64,000 nt of DNA, taken from contig CM023457.1 of NCBI GenBank assembly GCA_013339765.2, forward strand, positions 48,567,847 to 48,631,846, in the 5' to 3' direction. Of this stretch, positions 54,398 to 64,000 are shown one piece after another (the first letter of the stretch is position 1; every line of letters starts with the position of its first letter). The position numbers and the translations under genes were made by a program. Source of the stretch: Haemaphysalis longicornis (lineage: Eukaryota; Arthropoda; Arachnida; Ixodida; Ixodidae). The notes under the pieces are model-generated. The model was given only the letters and a program-made list of their open reading frames with translations. It was not told where the DNA came from and did not search any database.

Positions 54398-54588
54398 TTT
54401 CGGGTCTCTCCATGTCGCACGCTCTTGCAGTGTCCGCATGTTGAGACGCAGGTGATCAGCATGTACAAACCGGAAACTGGTTTATGCACTTTCACCACAT
54501 AGGTCACCGCACTGACCACCTGAGTCACCACTGCTTCCTGACACGACACATGTTCTCCGCGCACTGTTTTTCACGTAGACGCTATCAT
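54398..54588 (-). pseudogene. Gypsy pol fragment, copy C
   Basis: Third copy of the same pol tail (VVSAVTYVVKVHKPV, ACDMERPE), slightly more diverged. Its right border falls in the last exon of the HARBI1 gene. Confidence 0.75.
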
Positions 54589-54589
54589 G

Positions 54590-57202
54590 GCCTCTTGCCA
54601 AGGAACTTGCCCTTCGGTTACGAAGTATCGGCACAGCCTGTCCCTGAGGTCATACGCAGCCCTGCATGAAATGAAACATAAAAAGCACGACTCATTTTTT
54701 TATTCCCTTACTCATCACAAAACAAGCTTTCTGTAGCTGTACTAGACATTGTACTTGTAGATCCCACCTTGTAGAGCATTGGCCAATGGCAGGGGGATCC
54801 ACCAGGGCACCGTTGCCATTGTCCTCGCTGCGCCAGCTGCCTTCAACCAGACGTCCTTGCCAATCCTCATAGTCGGCCAAGCCTGGCTGGCAGTACACTG
54901 TGCGAAAGGCTGCAGGCTCCGACATCAGGAAGTTGTGGAGGATGATGCAGGCCCCTACGATCTTTGTGATGTTTCCCTTCTTGGCCTTGAAAGGCCGTCG
55001 AAGGATGCGCCACCTCTGTGCCATGATCCCGAATGTATTTTCAATTATCCTTCGGGCCCTGCTGAGCCGGTAATTGAAAATTCTCTTCTTTTGATTTTCT
55101 GTGAGCTGTTGGCTCCCTCCAACAACAGCAGTGAGCGAGTGCAGGCCTAGAAAACAACAGCAGTATTTCACGAAACAGTCAAGTTGAGGTGAAAGAGCGC
55201 AGGACGGGTGGCTGGTACACTGCCGATATTTGGGGTGTACAGCATGATAGTCCACCGAATTATTGTTGTGGGCATGGTAAATTGGGTACGTCGCTTCAGC
55301 AGGGTGATACGCTACTTGAGCTATTGCCGTTCTTCACTTGTCCCCAAGTATATACAAGTTTGGGCGTGAGAACTTACTCTTCCTTGAGTATGGCCTCATG
55401 AGGTAAGTTTTGAGGGGGAAGGCCTCATCCCCCACAAAGAAGTACGGGGTGTCCCCAATTCCTCCAAGGGGAGCGTCCACTGGGAGCCCTTGGTCTCCTC
55501 TTTCCAGGGATTTGTGAAATTCGCTGCTGCCAAAAATGCCACCGTCCGACTCGCTGCCATGTTGGCCAAACTCAACGTATAGGAACCTGGTGCATGAAAG
55601 TATAGATAAATGCAGTAGAAAAAAATTGTTTCTCCAAAAAAGGGCTTAAGTACTTCTCCTTATGGTTGAAAACTCCTGGTAGTGGTTAACGTGCTTGTTT
55701 ATTTCTGAACTACCTGCATCTGCTTTTTCGGGATGCCATCGATGTTTTTTTAAGACTTCAGAACAAATGCAGCCACACTTCCTTTTAGTCAATTTTTGGG
55801 CTTGAAAAGTGTACACTTAAGCCCATGCACAACCAAACTTACCGTAAGGGTTAGTTTCATAAGGCAGGTTTGACTTTTTTAGGTAGGCTTTGTGGCAGTA
55901 TAAGTTGCAGGTGTGCTTTTATAATTAGCTCAAAGCAGCAGAGCTAAACAAGCTGAATAAGTCTAGTATTGATAAGATATCAAACATGGTATTTTGCAAT
56001 ACTGAAAATGTTTATGATAATCCATGAAGCATATTTTTACTTTAGAACTGTTTGCCCAACACAAGCATGCAAGCAAAGCATTGTAATAGCTTCGGTATTG
56101 AGAAACTGCTCCTGTAGCTTGCATCGCGAATAGCAAGCATTGACTTGCTGAACTGTTTTTTGTAATTGTGGTCCAGGCTGCCAGAGTTGTCCACGCACTC
56201 TATGTTTACATGTTTCCCATCCATGGCGCCGATGCAGTGGGGCATATTCCACATCTCTTCAAGTCTTCAGCCACCTGAAGAACACAGTTATGCACAATGT
56301 TCTGTTATCTTTCATTATCTACGCGGAATATTTACAAAAATCCACAAAAAGTTATGGTGATGCAAGTTACGGTGATGCGTAACACAAATACAGTTACTGA
56401 ATTACTTTTTTCCACTCCGCTGGTGACGATGGCAACACCGCGTACAATGGGCCGATGACGTCCCAGATGGCCTGGCACACCTCGGCTATCATTTCACACG
56501 ATGTCGACCTCCCCGTCAAAAAGTTGAAAGATGAAGACCGCAAAGTGTCTCCCGCAGCCAGGAACCTGAAAAAAAAAAATCATTGCACAGCATCACAATA
56601 AATCTCATGGCAGCTTTTGTAGATATAATCACAATCCCTCTTCTTGCACCGAGCGTGGCAAATGTACTGCAATCTCATATTCATAGCAAAGGTACTGCAA
56701 TGTAGCAAGCATTGCCACAATATACAGAGTGTTCTCGGCGCTCCCACCGATGCCAGTTCTACAAATGCTATTTCTACATCATAGACGTTACCTGATAGCT
56801 TGTGCCAAGCGGTGATCTGCGGGTATAGCTTTGCGCATCCGCGTGTCCTGCTTCGTTATTCGGGCCTTCAGAAGCTCCAGCAGCGTATCAAAGGTTCGCG
56901 GCGCCATCCGCAGGTAGCTAGGAATAGGGCATGAAACCATACAACCTGAGTTCGCTGCGTATTAAATAAGTCAGAAAATGCAATTTGTGATAAGAAACTT
57001 ACTCTCGGTACCACTCCACGTCACGAGAACGAAGGAGCGGCAAAAGGTTGTTCGCTTGGCCCAACCTATCGCGCTCTTGCAGGCAGGGGCGAACCCAGCA
57101 GCGGCGCTTTTTTCTCGGTGGTTCACGCGTTGCTTCACTCAACTGTAGCATGCACGTAGACAGCAGAATTAGAACTATTTCTTCTTCTTCCCCCAAATCC
57201 AT
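54590..57202 (-). pseudogene. HARBI1-type PIF/Harbinger nuclease, seven exons
   Basis: Canonical GT-AG exons mostly resolved: 57202-57003 (MDLGEEEEIVLIL, to EWYR), 56917-56792 (DYLRMAPRTFDTLLELLKAR), 56565-56406 (FLAAGDTLRSSSFNFLTGRS, EMIAEVCQAIWDVI), 56274-about 56105 (MWNMPHCIGAMDGKHVNIEC, first Asp), 55585-55378 (FLYVEFGQHGSESDGGIFGS, TPYFFVGDEAFPLKTYLM, second Asp), 55146-54772 (SRARRIIENTFGIMAQRW, catalytic Glu), 54661-54590 (AAYDLRDRLCRYFVTEGQVP). All DDE residues remain. A one-base frame break occurs between VAEDLK and MWNMP at the start of exon 4, and the exon 4 donor is not GT. The last exon is cut by Gypsy copy C. Confidence 0.85.
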
Positions 57203-57503
57203 TTTCGCACGCTCGTGGGTGGGCAGAAGAAGAAACAGATAGCCGCCGAGTGCTAGTCGAGGCGTCTCGATGCAGACAACGGCAGAAAGCGCGCAACCGG
57301 CGCAACCCGCGCGCTCCGAAAGTGCCGTGTGCTCTCGCCAAATTCGTGAACTTCCGCGAGTCGAAACCGAAACTCCCGTGAGGTCTCGCTCCGAGCGCGA
57401 GACAATAACAAGAAAAGCAAAAAATCGTCGCCGCCGTCGCGTGCAAGTGTGAACAGCAAGGGTAGCGATTGCTTTCGCTTTCGTCGCTAGTGGGAACGGG
57501 CCT
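57203..57503 (-). mobile_element. Harbinger right terminus (5' end of the HARBI1 element)
   Basis: Ends TCGCTAGTGGGAACGGGCCT at 57503, a diverged form of the TIR at 35472. Upstream DNA (57330-57450, CGAAACTCCCGTGAG, AACAAGAAAAGCAAAAA) is the inverse of 35530-35640. The matching left terminus was not found. Confidence 0.65.
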
Positions 57504-57967
57504 TCAGGCGTAGCGCTTAGCTGCTCTTATGTGTCATAGAAGCGATGGTCGCAACCGTCTTTTTCTGTGATCACGCCATAAACTTGTAACATAGCAGCAG
57601 ACGATGGCGTGGCGGCGGTGGCGGAGGGAAGGTGATAACGCAACAATGCTTGCATTGAAGCAGAGAGCCCAGCTACGTTACTAAAAGCGATTGAAAGAAA
57701 TAAATAGATACTTTAAAAAAATTGTGTGATGTTCTTTAGCTTGACATCCGCCTTTCGCTCGCTTTTCGATCAACGCTACTCGATCGCCTTGTGGTGTTCC
57801 AGTCTTCACAAAGACTGCCAGAACTGAACTGTTGCAGGTATTCAAAGGCTGCTAACGTTGCAAATATCTAATTGTGCTCTACACTCAAATGCTCATGCTT
57901 GGTCTAGGGAAATAATTCAGCCTTTGGCCTGTTTATTCTTCCTGTACTTTATTATGTCTCAATTCAA
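57504..57967. other. No recognisable gene
   Basis: Short AT-rich spacer between the Harbinger end and the Tigger terminus. Confidence 0.3.
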
Positions 57968-58030
57968 TATACCGTATATTGCCGCATATAAGTCGACTCC
58001 TCATATAAGCCGACCCCCCCGATCGTGAAA
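57968..58030. repeat. Tigger/pogo-like terminal sequence
   Basis: CCGTATATTGCCGCATATAA at 57971 followed by CATATAAGCCGACCCCCC resembles the outer end of Tigger elements, with an internal repeat CATATAAG-CGAC. The opposite terminus beyond 59349 was not found. Confidence 0.55.
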
Positions 58031-58169
58031 AAAAAAGGGCATACATACGTACCTGTAATAACGTTTAAAAAAAAGTGGCTGCACTGATGGGAAAAAGAAC
58101 AAAATGCATTTATTTGGCGCACTTTGTATGTTCGCACCGACAACGTTCACGCCGGCGCCGTTTTCGCGA

Positions 58170-59349
58170 ATGTCGCAAAGCAGCGCACCATTCATGTTGC
58201 CGCCGTTATTGCGCACTTGACAAACGCTTCGCGCACCATGCTGTGAGGCAGGCCGTACCACGCGTCGCACACCCACTGTGCCACAGCGTTCAAAGGTGCC
58301 CGCTTCACACGCCCCGTCGGTGTCAGGGGTTTGCCGTCCTGCTCCATCCACTCGTTGTAGAGTGCGGCCATCCTATCCTTGAAGGGCTTGTCTAGAGCAA
58401 CGTCGAGAGGCTGGAGAACGGGTCAAGCCACCAGGAATGATCGCCAACTCACACTGGGCGATCGCCACTGCTCTCTTGACGCGCTCCGTGATGTGCCCAC
58501 GAAATGAGTCGAGCACCAACAAGCTCTTCGGCTTCAGGAGATCGCCGGAGCCAAACGAGGCAGAACCATTCAAAAACGGTCTCCTCAGCAAAAAAACCCC
58601 TTTTCGTTCACGCGAACTTTGGGGGGGGGGGGGGGGGGGATTTCTCCTTGGGCATCGTTTTCCGCTTATTAAACACTATGAAGGGAGGAAGTTTGTGGCC
58701 ATTGGCAGTGCAGCACAACATCACCGTAAATCGGTTGTGCTCATTGCCCGTCGTCATCACATGCACTTGCCGCTCCCCTTTAACTGCGACCGTCTGCTTA
58801 CTTGGCATATCAAACCAGACGGGCGTCTGATTGGCGTTAACCGATCTGGCCGAGTGTGAAGGCATGCTGCTCCTTCAGTTCAGTAATGAACTCCAGGAAG
58901 GCTTCCTTCTTCTCGTCGTAAGCGTCGGGTAGCTTCTGGCAAACGGTGGTACGCCTTCTCAAACTGAGCCCGTTGCGTTTCATGAAGTTCGTAACCCACT
59001 TCTTTGAAACTTTGAACTCGCTGCGGGCGATCTTCAATTCATTCGCGAAACTGCGAGCCTTCCCCTGAATGTCCTCGTAGGACACGCTCAGACCTTTGTC
59101 TCTCTGTTCTTTCACCCGCTTCTCCACTTCTTCTTCAACGACAGGATACTTTCCTTCCTTCGGTCCCCGGAAGCACATGCGCGATCCTGCGCACGTGAAA
59201 AGCTTGTCCCTTTGTTGCCGCCAACTTCGGATGCATTTTTCTGAAACGCCGTAATGATGCTCCGCTGCCAAGTTGTTGGTGGCCTCGGCATGAAGAATAA
59301 CTTTACTCTTGAAAGCCGCGCTGTAACTCTGCCGACGAGTTGGTGACAT
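58170..59349 (-). pseudogene. pogo/Tigger-type transposase (CENP-B HTH + DDE_1)
   Basis: ATG at 59349: SYSAAFKSKVILHAEATNNL, HHYGVSEKCIRSWRQQRDKL (psq-like HTH), a CENP-B-type HTH (SFANELKIARSEFKVSKKWV, TNFMKRNGLSLRRRTTVCQ) to about 58840. Then DDE_1: NANQTPVWFDMPSKQTVAVK, NEHNRFTVMLCCTANGHKLP, KPKSLLVLDSFRGHI (second Asp), CELAIIPGGL. One frame over comes VLQPLDVALDKPFKDRM (third Asp). The first Asp, normally 'DQT/DET', is Asn here, and a 20-base G-run at 58620-58640 and a frameshift near 58430 break the gene. Confidence 0.85.
58620..58640. repeat. Poly(G) run inside the Tigger gene
   Basis: About 20 consecutive G. Could form G-quadruplex and is a likely site of base-call error. Confidence 0.8.
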
Positions 59350-60312
59350 TTCGGTGCCATCCTGTTGCGCGCTTCACAGTGGACTCCGGAGAAGGCTGCC
59401 GAGTGCTTGGTAGGCCTATTCGGCGCTATGCGGCACTATGCGGGATCACGGAAGCCGATCCAGAGCCTGTGCTGAAGCCAAAGCTGATTGCGCTGGTCGC
59501 AAGTACAGTGTCTAGAATAGGGGAAGTGTGATTACCGTGCCGCTGGTTCTGAAGCCACTCCGCGATGCCCCGGTGAAAAAAATCCAGGTGGTGCTGACCA
59601 CCGTATACACGTCCGCTCGCTGCAAAGTCGTCTGCTCTCCGCGCAGTAAATCGCTGAAGTTTGGTGACATGCCTGTAAAATCGGCTGCATTTTTTGTGCG
59701 ACTTGCACATGTATACAGCAGCTTTAGTCTAGCGTACCGGTCATTCCTACATGAACAGATCATTTCGTAAGGCGATCTTGCTCCCCGTGAATTTTATTGT
59801 TCCTGATTGCTTCCGGATCTCGCGCATATTTTGCATGATTCTTTAGCCTGCTGACGCTGTGATAATTTTAGGAGACCCAACTGCATTCGTGGGCACCATG
59901 AAATTCCTGGCGTTTAGCTGAAATGGGCATGAAGTTACTCTTTCAAAGGGGATGCCTTTCACCAAGCACGCCTCGCACGATGAGGAATAGCCAGCAGGTT
60001 CGCTTCGGACCGAACGATCGCGTTATTGCAATACGGTGTGATGACAGTTGAATATTTGTTTTAGTTGTTTATCGGACTTTTACTTCTATGGTTTGCCGTA
60101 AGAACATTTTTATTCCACAAAACAGCATTGAACATATTACAAAATTGCAGCCAGCATTAGATTCTTTCCAACAACAACCAGCATATTGCACTTGGTTGGT
60201 TTCTGCATGAAACAAGCGTGACCATGTGGTACATCTAACATACGTTGCTGCTCTTCATGTTGTTCTTCTTAGCTTCAGGTGCTTCCTTCTTTCGCTTACT
60301 GAAAGTCGTTCT
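59350..60312. other. No recognisable gene
   Basis: Spacer between Tigger and the P-element tail; short open frames only. Confidence 0.3.
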
Positions 60313-61085
60313 TTATTGAGCGATTTTTGTAAAAAAATGAAGCCTAGTAAGAAAGAAGTTCGTTATGTTGTTTGTCAGTTCTTCCTGGTGTACCTGACAC
60401 CCAGCACGGGGTACGTCCTGCATGATGTGGATAATTTCTATCATACTGTCTCGCTGAAGTTTGTTCCAACTGAACCACATCGTGAACACATCTTCCAAAG
60501 CTTCCACAAATGCGAAGAGCTCGACTGAGGGATACAGAAGGCCTTCTAGATCACAAAAGGCTGTAAAGGAGGACAGACCTTCATCTGCGCCTTCAGCTGA
60601 TTTTAACTGGCTGAAACACTCCTGACACTGAGTAACCATCACCTTCTTTCGAGCCACATATCCGGCCAGGTAATATGTCAACCTAGCATCGCTGGTCTTC
60701 TGTGGGTAGACATGGTCACCAAGTTCGGACTTGTTGAGGACACTTGAAGCCTCATCCAGTTTTCCATTGTTGATTAGAATGTCTACCTGATCGGTAACCT
60801 CATTCACTCCGACTAAGTGAGAGCCCCTCCCACACAGTTCCGGGAACTGTGTCTAGTGCTTTAACTAGATTGTGAAAGCTTAAACAGTTTACAGCTGTTA
60901 GGAACTGTGACGAGGTTGATGGTCATTACAACCGGAAAACTGCCATATTATCCCAAACAATTTTTCAATGGTGTTTTGACTGAGACGCGAGGTTAGTAAA
61001 TACTTGTATCCCACAGATTCAGTCAAGTATTCCAAAAAGCTGCAGAGTGCCTTTGAGTGTGACTCTAAGTCCTTTGGCTGTGCTT
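60313..61085 (-). pseudogene. P-element (THAP9-like) transposase C-terminus
   Basis: Minus order: PKDLESHSKALCSFLEYLTE, SVGYKYLLTSRLSQNTIEKL, FGIIWQFSGCNDHQ (61070-60910), a frame break, then one open frame of 164 residues: SDARLTYYLAGYVARKKVMV, CQECFSQLKSAEGADEGLSS, FTAFCDLEGLLYPSVELFAF, VEALEDVFTMWFSWNKLQRD. This is the best-preserved P C-terminus in the window. Upstream it meets the 3' end of the Helentron at about 61095, and the frame even reads through that junction. Confidence 0.85.
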
Positions 61086-61107
61086 TTTGACTAAAAATCC
61101 CCCCTCC

Positions 61108-61120
61108 TCCCCGAAGGGGA
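61108..61120 (-). other. 3' terminal hairpin of the Helentron
   Basis: Five-base GC-rich stem with three-base loop about 15-25 bases from the apparent element end; such hairpins mark Helitron-type 3' termini. Confidence 0.5.
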
Positions 61121-61149
61121 TCGTGCGAAATGCGAATGCATTGGGTGCA

Positions 61150-62065
61150 CCGATGAGTGCGGTGCGAGTAATTATTATTAATGGCGTACTTAAAGTGCAC
61201 GGTCAAAGGGTCTTTGAGAAGCATACGCGCGTCACAGTTTCGCGTAAAGACCAGATCAATGCAACTCCCGTGAATGGTAGTGGGGCACGTGTCGGAGCCG
61301 GCAGAGACACACTGCATAGAGTACTTGGTCTGCATGTACTCCACCAGCCACTCGCCACTCTTCTTGCGCACGTCAACGTTAAAGTCCCCAACCAAGACGA
61401 TGGGGTCAGAGGGTTTGGAGCGCACACACACACTTTCCATAGCCGCGTCCAGCTGCGCGGCAACGGTGTCTCGAGCGAGGTTGGGCGCGAGGTACACGGT
61501 CACCACAAAGACTCCGTCTCCGGTATACGCAAGGGTGTACAAGTCCTTGTACGGAGACGTCTCTCGAACGGGAGACGTGGCAACGGCGTGCGATATCAAG
61601 TTCCCATACACGTTAGACACGAGACTAACACCGCAGTACTCGCCGTCCTTGCCACTTCGAGCAAAGTAGTACTCGTTGACGGCGTCATCAGCCACAGCAC
61701 TAGCACTCGGGCAGAGACTGCGATCGAGGACGAGGAGTGACGCCTGTCGTTGTTGTTGCAGTTCTTCGCTGAAGGGCAAGTAGCGCTTGACGAACACGTC
61801 CACACCACCGGCTCGGCGAGTGGCGATGGCACGCGCAGACGCAGCAACATCATACCCTCGCACTTGTACATCACCACCGTTGTTGTTGTTCCGAGTCTCG
61901 GTGAGACACAGCAGATCGACTCTGCCGAGCACGGGATCTCGAGCAACGTCCAGCGAGTGCGCAGACAGAGAGCGAATGGTGAGGAGCGCGAGCGTAAACT
62001 CTCTCGAGCCGCCTTCGCACACTCGAAAACATTGCTGGTCTTTGAGCGCGGCGAGGTAGCGTTGC
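61150..62065 (-). pseudogene. Helentron EEP-type endonuclease domain
   Basis: From about 62065 the minus strand reads LAALKDQQCFRVCEGG, ALLTIRSLSAHSLDVARD, VDLLCLTETRNNN (metal-binding Glu), GVDVFVKRYLPFS, DGVFVVTVYLAPNLARD, IVLVGDFNVDVRKKSGEW (GDFN motif), TTIHGSCIDLVFTRN, DPLTVHFKYAINN. It is an endonuclease/exonuclease/phosphatase fold, as in the EN domain of Helentrons. Except for the link to the helicase (frame break near 62055) the domain is open for about 300 residues. Confidence 0.85.
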
Positions 62066-64000
62066 GTAACGGGTCTGCAGCCGATGACCCTCGAGCCGCT
62101 GAAACTCGTCCACCATGGCTTTGTCCGGGTTGGCCTCTCGATGGTAGAACGTGTGGTCTCTATCGCAGTTTGTCAGGTAGAGTCCGTTGAGGTTGGTGCA
62201 GCGCGAGAGCGCAACGTAGACCAGCTTTTGCGGATGCGTCCTGGCATACCCGTACACGACCGAGGCGTACGTTCCCCCCTGAGACTTGTGCACCGTGATG
62301 GCGCTGGCCTGGACGAGGGGAAACTGCGTTCGCTTGCAGGCAATGCCGGCCTTGCGGTCTATGGTGAGCGTGAGGGACTGCATTTCGATGGGTACCCAGG
62401 TGACGCTCTCGATGACGTAGCCGTTGGTCTTGGCCTCGTGCACGGCGCGATTCGCGCGCGCGCGAGTCAACTTGCCGGTGCCGGGCACGTCAAACTCTAG
62501 CCAGAGATGCCTCGCGCGTCTTTCTCCTCCTTCTTCTCCTCCTTGTTCAAACTCGCACATGCGCAAGACTCCAATGGCGCCGTTGACCAAACCGTCCACA
62601 GCGTCAATGTTGGAGGTGATCATGTAGGGCTTGCCGATCACGACCAACACTTCTCGCGGGAGGTTTCCAAACTCGCTGGTGACCATCCGCTCCACCCTGT
62701 GCTTGGCGTTCTCCAGCAGGTGCGGCGTCTTGCACCCGAGAAACTCGTCCCGAGCTCGCAGCGTTCGGTACCCGCCATCTCCCTGCGCCTGCGAAACGGC
62801 CTCGTTGAATCGCGTCACCTCGTTATTCGAGTAGAAGATGCGCACGGCAGAGGGCGCGCGTTCCATGGCTTCGGCGGCGTTGACGAAGCGCGCTTCCAGC
62901 AGTCGCACTTCGTCCGGTTCCAACGCGCCCATCTCCAATCTTTGTTAGGACGTTGGAGAAAGTGACGTCAGACTGCCGGACGACTCGTACGAGGGGAAAG
63001 TATTCGAGATGATGCCACGTGACGACAGTGAGTCCGATGAGTCCATATGCACTCCGGCACCGCTTGTAGATTTCACTGGCACGCACGGGGGGGAGCTGGC
63101 GCAAGTCTCCGCAGAGGATGACGCCCAAACCTCCGAAGGGTTCGTTCAAACGCTGCGTGATCTGGCGCAGACGGCAATCGACGGCTCTCAGTTGATCGGC
63201 AGACATCATGCTGAACTCGTCGATGATGACACACTTGACTCGGCGGAACGCGACTCGAAACGTGTTGAGATCGCTGGGACCGAGACCTCCGTCTCCCATG
63301 ATGCTGATGCGAGCCATCTGCCTGTTGCCGGCACTCCGCACGAGCTTGAAGGCGGCGTGAACGGTAGTTCCCCCAACCACAACCGCTGCCTTGCCCGTGC
63401 TGGCACAGATGACGTACGCGTTGTACGATGACGTTACAGATGCCAGTGCCGATGATGACGGCGTGTCCACTTCCATGACCGAGTCACCGCCACTACTGCA
63501 CCTGTTGTACACGTCCATGGCGAGTTTGAGGACGAACGTCTTGCTACATCCGGCGGGGCCAGTGAAGAAGACTCGAAGGGGAGGCTGCCCGGGAGTGGTG
63601 TGGCGATGGAGAATCTCGCGCAGCGACTCGTACTGCTCGGCGTTTGTACTGCGCATCATGGAGACGTACTCGTCTCGGTCCATGACGCCCTGCCGCTTGC
63701 GCACTGCGGCACACGGCGTGACAGTCTCCTTTATCAAGCGGAGCAAGCGGTCGCTCGGCAGAACATCAGCGTCAACCCCCAGCTGCTCATCCAGTTGTTG
63801 TTGTTGCTTTGAGACGGCCGTCACCGCCCCATTTACGTCACCGTCCTCCGATTGGTCGTCTTCTTGCTCCTGCCGCATGCGCAGCATTTCGGCACAGTAA
63901 TGCCCGACGAGCTCCCCAACCACAACGTCATCGTTTGCCGGGTTGTACTCTTTGCGCTTGCGCTCGATCAGTTCCCCGTTGTCTTCGTACAGCTTCACGT
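62055..64000 (-). pseudogene. Helentron PIF1-like helicase domain, partial
   Basis: Starts before the window edge. Reads LRVFFTGPAGCSKTFVLKLA (Walker A, with Cys-Ser in place of Thr-Gly), YNAYVICASTGKAAVVVGGT, VHAAFKL, KCVIIDEFSMMSADQLRAVD (Walker B), GVILCGDLRQLPPV, then after a frame break near 62940: MERAPSAVRIFYSNNEV, GKPYMITSNIDAVDGLVNGA, PLVQASAITVHKSQGGTYAS, LVYVALSRCTNLNGLYLTN. All SF1 PIF1 motifs are present in order. An acidic/Gln-rich linker (KQQQQLDEQLGVDADV) separates it from the upstream part. Only one indel breaks ~640 codons, so the copy is young. Confidence 0.9.

Larger units (their letters stand above)
61095..64000 (-). mobile_element. Helentron (Helitron-type element), 3' part
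   Basis: Helicase and C-terminal endonuclease in the order of Helentrons. On the minus strand the non-coding 3' end holds a perfect hairpin TCCCC-TTC-GGGGA at 61108-61120, followed by GGAGGGGGGATTTTTAGTC, where P-element sequence begins. Rep domain and 5' end lie beyond 64000. Confidence 0.75.

Noticed and set aside
61087..61740. 217-residue plus-strand open frame as a gene
   Set aside because: Antisense shadow of the Helentron endonuclease; the minus strand has the recognised catalytic motifs.

Overview
The window is animal nuclear DNA with split genes, poly(A) signals, microsatellites and a very dense load of decayed transposable elements. The only clear host-type gene is a TRAF-like RING/MATH gene at the left end. 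The element mix (P/THAP, piggyBac, PIF/Harbinger, Mutator-like, pogo/Tigger, DDE_3, Helentron, BEL/Pao, Gypsy, Penelope-like, a LINE) and my memory of the protein families suggest an arthropod, most likely a hard tick. That assignment is inference; no species marker was read.

Layout. 0.9-2.3 kb: TRAF-like gene (minus). 5.4-5.9 kb: LINE relic. 9.7-12.5 kb: internally deleted BEL/Pao element with a GC-rich insert, plus an opposite-strand gag scrap at 13.0 kb. 15.2-17.3 kb: P scrap, Penelope-like endonuclease scrap, DDE_3 transposase. 18.0-20.7 kb: piggyBac element with both TIRs and TTAA at each end. 21.6-27.4 kb: P-element remnants, one split by a 1.1 kb TRIM-like LTR element, and a piggyBac C-terminus. 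28.0-28.6 kb: inverted/direct repeat structure. 29.8-30.3 kb: P fragment. 31.0-32.6 kb: TTAA-flanked TIR element carrying a tRNA-like sequence. 33.7-38.3 kb: PIF-type transposase scrap and a gene resembling the P2X7 intracellular domain, whose intron holds a complete Harbinger-like element (TIRs, TAA target duplication, MADF gene). 40.7-41.7 kb: three tandem ~330 bp repeats. 41.9-42.5 kb: Penelope-like fragment with a hammerhead-ribozyme-like core. 42.6-45.6 kb: SANT/coiled-coil accessory gene with duplicated exons. 45.8-47.1 kb: P element including its THAP domain. 48.2-50.8 kb: Mutator-like transposase. 50.8-57.5 kb: Gypsy and HARBI1-type Harbinger pieces rearranged into repeated blocks. 58.0-59.3 kb: Tigger. 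60.3-61.1 kb: P C-terminus. 61.1-64.0 kb: Helentron helicase plus endonuclease, running off the right edge.

Almost every coding element is on the minus strand and almost all are broken by frameshifts, stops or deletions. Nested insertions let part of the history be ordered: TRIM into P, Harbinger into the P2X7-like intron, Helentron end against P. The one-sided orientation of so many unrelated elements is compatible with a one-strand piRNA cluster or a long plus-strand intron; only RNA data could tell.
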